Below, in pieces: positions 5,879 to 8,439 of a stretch of DNA of 8,439 nt. Source of the stretch: Alphaproteobacteria bacterium (GTDB lineage Bacteria > Pseudomonadota > Alphaproteobacteria > Puniceispirillales > Puniceispirillaceae); contig WTHW01000030.1 in assembly GCA_011526395.1 (NCBI GenBank), forward strand, positions 1 through 8,439, given 5' to 3'. The notes beneath the pieces are model-generated. The model was not told where the DNA came from and made no database searches. It was given only the letters and a program-made list of their open reading frames with translations. Positions within the stretch are counted from its first letter, which is position 1. The number at the start of each line of letters is the position of its first letter. Position numbers and translations under genes: made by a program.

Positions 5879-6580
5879 TTGCAAGTCGGCGGACAATCTA
5901 TTTTTCTGGCCAATATAAAAGGCGGCGTTGGTAAATCGACTCTTACAGCCTTTTTAACTGATTATCTAAAGCATCGCTATGCGGATAAAAAAGTATGCCT
6001 TTTGGATACAGATCCACAAGGCTCAGCCATTGAATTATTGGGCTCATCAACCTCTGTTGATTTAGCAAGGCACATTCCGATTGGGGACAGATACGATGGG
6101 GTCAACACTGTCACGCTAGATGGTGTTTATCGCAGACTTATATCTGATAATGGCTCATTAACCGTTGTGGATACCGCTGGTGGCGGGCTTGGTAATATTT
6201 GGCAGCTTGTGATGCTAAGTAAATGCGTTCTTGTGCCTACATCGCTATCTTGGTCTGATGTTCGTCCAACCATTGATTTTGTGAATGAGTTAAGTGAGCG
6301 TAAAGATGCAAACGGTATGTCATCGCCGCATATCATCATTGTGCCAAACCGTATTTCACCTCAACAACGAAACCTTGAAGCTTTGACCGAAGCTATTGGG
6401 GATATGAACGTTATTCTGGCGCCATCTGTCTCAGACTTATCCATCGTGCGAAATCAAGCTGCTAATTTCACAGGCATGGCTGGCGTAAGTGGCACAAGAT
6501 TTCACAATGAAATCACACGTCTTGGTGATTTCATTGGCAATTATGTCTTATCAGGCAAGCTAGACGACTATTACGAATAG
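5879..6580 (+). CDS. Orphan ParA/MinD-family ATPase
   Basis: The protein has 233 residues. The deviant Walker A motif is K14-G-G-V-G-K19-S-T, with the signature lysine of the ParA/MinD family. The A' motif D43-T-D45-P-Q-G-S and the Walker B region V97-D98-T-A-G-G follow. There is no N-terminal helix-turn-helix domain, so it resembles small (type Ib) ParA proteins or chromosomal orphan ParAs that position cellular cargo. No parB or centromere-like repeat array is visible nearby, which makes a role in chromosome partition unlikely here. The MipZ reading is weaker, as the motif is GGV rather than GGT and the protein is shorter. The start codon is TTG. The gene is alone on its strand, divergent from mlaE and convergent with the Rieske gene. 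Confidence 0.88.
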   Translation: MQVGGQSIFLANIKGGVGKSTLTAFLTDYLKHRYADKKVCLLDTDPQGSAIELLGSSTSVDLARHIPIGDRYDGVNTVTLDGVYRRLISDNGSLTVVDTAGGGLGNIWQLVMLSKCVLVPTSLSWSDVRPTIDFVNELSERKDANGMSSPHIIIVPNRISPQQRNLEALTEAIGDMNVILAPSVSDLSIVRNQAANFTGMAGVSGTRFHNEITRLGDFIGNYVLSGKLDDYYE

Positions 6581-6583
6581 CCT

Positions 6584-7744
6584 TTATTGCGAGCGCAACA
6601 TGCCCTCGGCTACCCATTTGTGAAAATGATGTGTTGGCGTATCCATGACGCTAGAGAATTTACCACCATCATATAAGGGGGCGTGGCGACCACATTGCAT
6701 GCCTTCAACCACTTGAATATCTTCTTCAAATACCTTTTTCCACATGGCTGTGTTCACTTGCCTCATATCATCATAGGCATTTGATGCTACATCATCTGAT
6801 GCATAATATAACTCAATGCGTTCAATCGTCCGCTCTGGGCCGGCTGGTGTCAGGATAATCGCAAAAGCGTGGTCATGATGAACACCAAGAAGTACATTTG
6901 GGAAAAACGCACAATATTCTGCGCCCTTGTCCCATTTTGACGACAAATTGGCGAATGAAGGGAATTGTCTTCCATCATCTGCAATCTGAGGGTTGTAGAC
7001 ATCTGATCCCTGACCAGCATAATTGGCGTGATCTAGGATATTGTAATGGTCCTCAAGACGTGAATAGCTGTTCAAATCAGGATGGATGAAAGGCAGATGA
7101 TAAGCCTCGCAGTAATTTTCTACACCTAGCTTCCAGTTGCATGCCAAATCAAGTTCAAAACCGCTATCAGCACCGCCAGAGTAAACAGGCTGTTCAAATT
7201 CTGCCCAACGTGCCATCAAATCTGCAGCATAAATTTCAAAATCAGGTGTGTTGTCTTCGAGTGTGACATAAACCACATCACGCCATACATATGACCTGAC
7301 GCGCATCAAAGGAAGCTCACTGCATGGCACTGAGTCATGATTATGGATATCAGGGCCGCCAGCGTGAGGCGTCGCGCGCAAATTACCATCTAAATCGTAA
7401 GCCCATGCATGATAAGGGCATGTGATAGGACCTTTTAGACGAGCCGGCTCTTCAACCAATTTCATCCCACGATGACGGCACACATTTTGAAATACATTCA
7501 CATCGCCATCTTTATTGCGGGTTAGCAAAAACGGGATATCCATGAAATCAACAGGCTTCACACAACCTGCATCTGGCACATCTTTGCCAAAGCCAATCGC
7601 AAACCAGTTTGATGCAAAAAGTGCTTGGCGTTCTTGTTTGAAATAACCATCATCAATATAGCTCTGATTTGGCAGGCCACGTGCTTCGTCAATCGGCTTA
7701 AGGACACGAGACAAATCATTTGTTAAAGCAGTATCCAACGGCAT
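6584..7744 (-). CDS. Rieske mononuclear-iron oxygenase, alpha subunit (betaine/carnitine oxygenase type)
   Basis: The protein has 386 residues from the ATG at 7744. The Rieske [2Fe-2S] ligands are C89-R-H91 and C109-P-Y-H112. The catalytic iron site is in N-W-K (203-205), then E-N-Y-C-E213-A-Y-H216-x4-H221-P, with D342 in E-E-D-I as likely third ligand. E213 takes the position of the bridging aspartate of naphthalene dioxygenase-like enzymes. Carnitine monooxygenase CntA is known to carry Glu there, so the enzyme probably belongs to the group acting on quaternary amines such as glycine betaine, carnitine, choline or stachydrine. The exact substrate cannot be read from the sequence. No reductase or ferredoxin gene is adjacent, so electrons must come from elsewhere in the genome. 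The frame opens at a TTG (7750), but AAGAGGG at 7753-7759 is correctly spaced only for the ATG. Confidence 0.9.
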   Translation of the reverse strand: MPLDTALTNDLSRVLKPIDEARGLPNQSYIDDGYFKQERQALFASNWFAIGFGKDVPDAGCVKPVDFMDIPFLLTRNKDGDVNVFQNVCRHRGMKLVEEPARLKGPITCPYHAWAYDLDGNLRATPHAGGPDIHNHDSVPCSELPLMRVRSYVWRDVVYVTLEDNTPDFEIYAADLMARWAEFEQPVYSGGADSGFELDLACNWKLGVENYCEAYHLPFIHPDLNSYSRLEDHYNILDHANYAGQGSDVYNPQIADDGRQFPSFANLSSKWDKGAEYCAFFPNVLLGVHHDHAFAIILTPAGPERTIERIELYYASDDVASNAYDDMRQVNTAMWKKVFEEDIQVVEGMQCGRHAPLYDGGKFSSVMDTPTHHFHKWVAEGMLRSQ

Positions 7745-7752
7745 TTTCAAAA

Positions 7753-7759
7753 CCCTCTT
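7753..7759 (-). promoter_or_regulatory. Shine-Dalgarno fixing the Rieske oxygenase start
   Basis: AAGAGGG on the minus strand is 8 bases from the ATG at 7742-7744 and only 2 from the TTG at 7748-7750. The ATG is therefore the likely start. Confidence 0.65.
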
Positions 7760-7808
7760 AAATCAAAACGCTAGCTAGTAAGGCTAGGATTGGACGTATA
7801 ATAAAAAG

Positions 7809-7836
7809 TTGTCAATTTAATCGTTAATTCTATCAT
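7809..7836 (+). promoter_or_regulatory. Candidate promoter for selO
   Basis: TTGTCA (7809-7814, 5 of 6 matches to TTGACA) is followed after 16 bases by TATCAT (7831-7836, 5 of 6 matches to TATAAT). The expected start near 7843 gives a leader of about 53 bases. The same bases read TTGACA on the other strand (7810-7815), but I find no good -10 for the Rieske gene at proper spacing from it. Confidence 0.4.
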
Positions 7837-7895
7837 CTAGACAAATCTATCTTATTTGCGTCCGATTGGCGTCGTTTTTTTAGTGAGGGCAGCTT

Positions 7896-8439
7896 ATGGC
7901 TAAATTTGTGACTACACATGAGGCGCTTGGTGGTGATTTTTTTGTGCCTGTCTCGCCAGCGCAGATGCCAAAAACAATTTTGCGTTATCGCAATCAAACA
8001 GCTGCCGCAAAGCTAGGACTAGCAGAAATGAGTGACGATACTTGGTGCCTGCATTTTGGACACTTCAAACCATTTGAGGGCAGTTTTCAAAAGCCGCTAG
8101 CACTTGCCTATCATGGTCACCAATTCGGCCATTATAATCCTGATATTGGTGATGGTCGTGGGTTTTTATTTGCCCAGATGAAAGACGATGAAACAGGCAG
8201 GTTACTCGATTTTGGCACCAAAGGCTCTGGTCAAACGCCGTTTTCGCGGCAAGGGGATGGCTGCCTGACCTTAAAAGGCGCTGTGCGCGAGATATTGGCA
8301 ACAGAACTATTAACAGCGCTTGGAGTGCCAACATCTCAGACATTTTCTGTGATTGAAACAGGTCGCCAACTAATGCGTCATGATGAGCCATCTCCCACAC
8401 GCTCTGCTGTTCTAGTGCGCTTATCACACAGCCATATTC
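7896..8439 (+). CDS. selO: SelO/YdiU family protein AMPylase, N-terminal part (3' truncated by window)
   Basis: From the ATG at 7896 the frame stays open to the window end, giving 181 residues of a family usually near 480-500. The family signatures are clear: Y72-H-G-H-Q-F-G then N81-P-D-I-G-D-G-R-G, then D105-F-G-T-K109-G-S-G-Q-T-P-F-S-R-Q-G-D-G, and G143-V-P-T-S near the cut. SelO proteins have a pseudokinase fold with flipped ATP and transfer AMP to protein hydroxyl side chains. K109 should be the ATP-phosphate lysine. The later catalytic aspartates and the C-terminal Cys/Sec position are outside the window. GAGGG at 7885-7889 lies 6 bases before the ATG and supports this start. The gene is divergent from the Rieske oxygenase gene, with no evident functional link. 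Confidence 0.93.
   Translation, partial: MAKFVTTHEALGGDFFVPVSPAQMPKTILRYRNQTAAAKLGLAEMSDDTWCLHFGHFKPFEGSFQKPLALAYHGHQFGHYNPDIGDGRGFLFAQMKDDETGRLLDFGTKGSGQTPFSRQGDGCLTLKGAVREILATELLTALGVPTSQTFSVIETGRQLMRHDEPSPTRSAVLVRLSHSHI

Noticed and set aside
5879..6580. ParA-like gene as a sign of an integrated plasmid or phage
   Set aside because: No parB, replication, integrase or repeat features are present, and the neighbours are ordinary chromosomal genes.
7771..7787. CTAG-rich stretch with a CTAGCTAG palindrome upstream of the Rieske gene, as an operator or repeat
   Set aside because: CTAG is common across the whole window, at about the rate expected by chance, so this cluster is not distinctive.
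7797..7802. Perfect TATAAT as a plus-strand promoter -10
   Set aside because: The -35 position at 17-base spacing (CTAGTA or similar) is poor. The TTGTCA/TATCAT pair downstream is a better candidate for selO.
7842..7858. CAAAT/ATTTG inverted repeat in the selO leader as a terminator or riboswitch
   Set aside because: It is a 5-base A/T-rich stem. The T-run at 7875-7881 is too far away to make a terminator, and I see no known riboswitch core.
8065..8427. 120-residue minus-strand open frame
   Set aside because: It lies wholly opposite selO, which has clear family motifs. Its own translation shows no recognisable domain.

Overview
The window looks like chromosomal DNA from a Gram-negative alphaproteobacterium of moderate GC content (judged by eye). 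The case rests on an outer-membrane lipoprotein gene next to an MCE/MlaE/MlaF lipid-transport operon, a betaine/carnitine-type Rieske oxygenase, a SelO homologue, and alphaproteobacterial-looking protein sequences. A marine SAR116-like lineage is a guess from the overall flavour, not something the sequence proves. Coding density is very high. The longest stretch without a gene is 192 bases, and I see no rRNA, tRNA, CRISPR array, insertion sequence or phage structural gene.

Left block, plus strand (1-2256): the 3' part of a SpoIIE/RsbU-type PP2C phosphatase gene, truncated by the window edge; an RsbW-like HATPase (anti-sigma factor or serine kinase); an HD-domain protein whose metal ligands resemble cyclic-nucleotide phosphodiesterases; and an 85-residue protein with four cysteines. 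The spacing is tight (2, 52 and 1 bases), so this is probably one operon. The first two genes are two of the three classic parts of a partner-switching module. The STAS antagonist is not in view and may lie upstream.

Middle block, minus strand (5686-2259): mlaE-like permease, mlaF-like ATPase, a single-MCE-domain protein with a long helical tail, and a PqiC/ABC_trans_aux-type lipoprotein. Together they look like a lipid transporter spanning the envelope: an inner-membrane ABC core, a periplasmic MCE tube and an outer-membrane lipoprotein. No mlaB or mlaC is present. A reasonable promoter and a leader hairpin lie upstream of mlaE. The operon is convergent with the left block, with only 2 bases between stop codons.

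Right block: an orphan ParA-type ATPase gene (plus strand, TTG start), separated from mlaE by a 192-base divergent region holding a 20-base near-palindrome. It converges, with 3 bases between, on a Rieske mononuclear-iron oxygenase gene (minus strand). The oxygenase gene is divergent from selO, a protein AMPylase gene cut by the right edge of the window, and the two share about 150 bases of upstream DNA.

Several starts need correcting from the longest open frame. The MCE, Rieske, lipoprotein and four-cysteine genes each have a clear Shine-Dalgarno sequence that points to an internal ATG.
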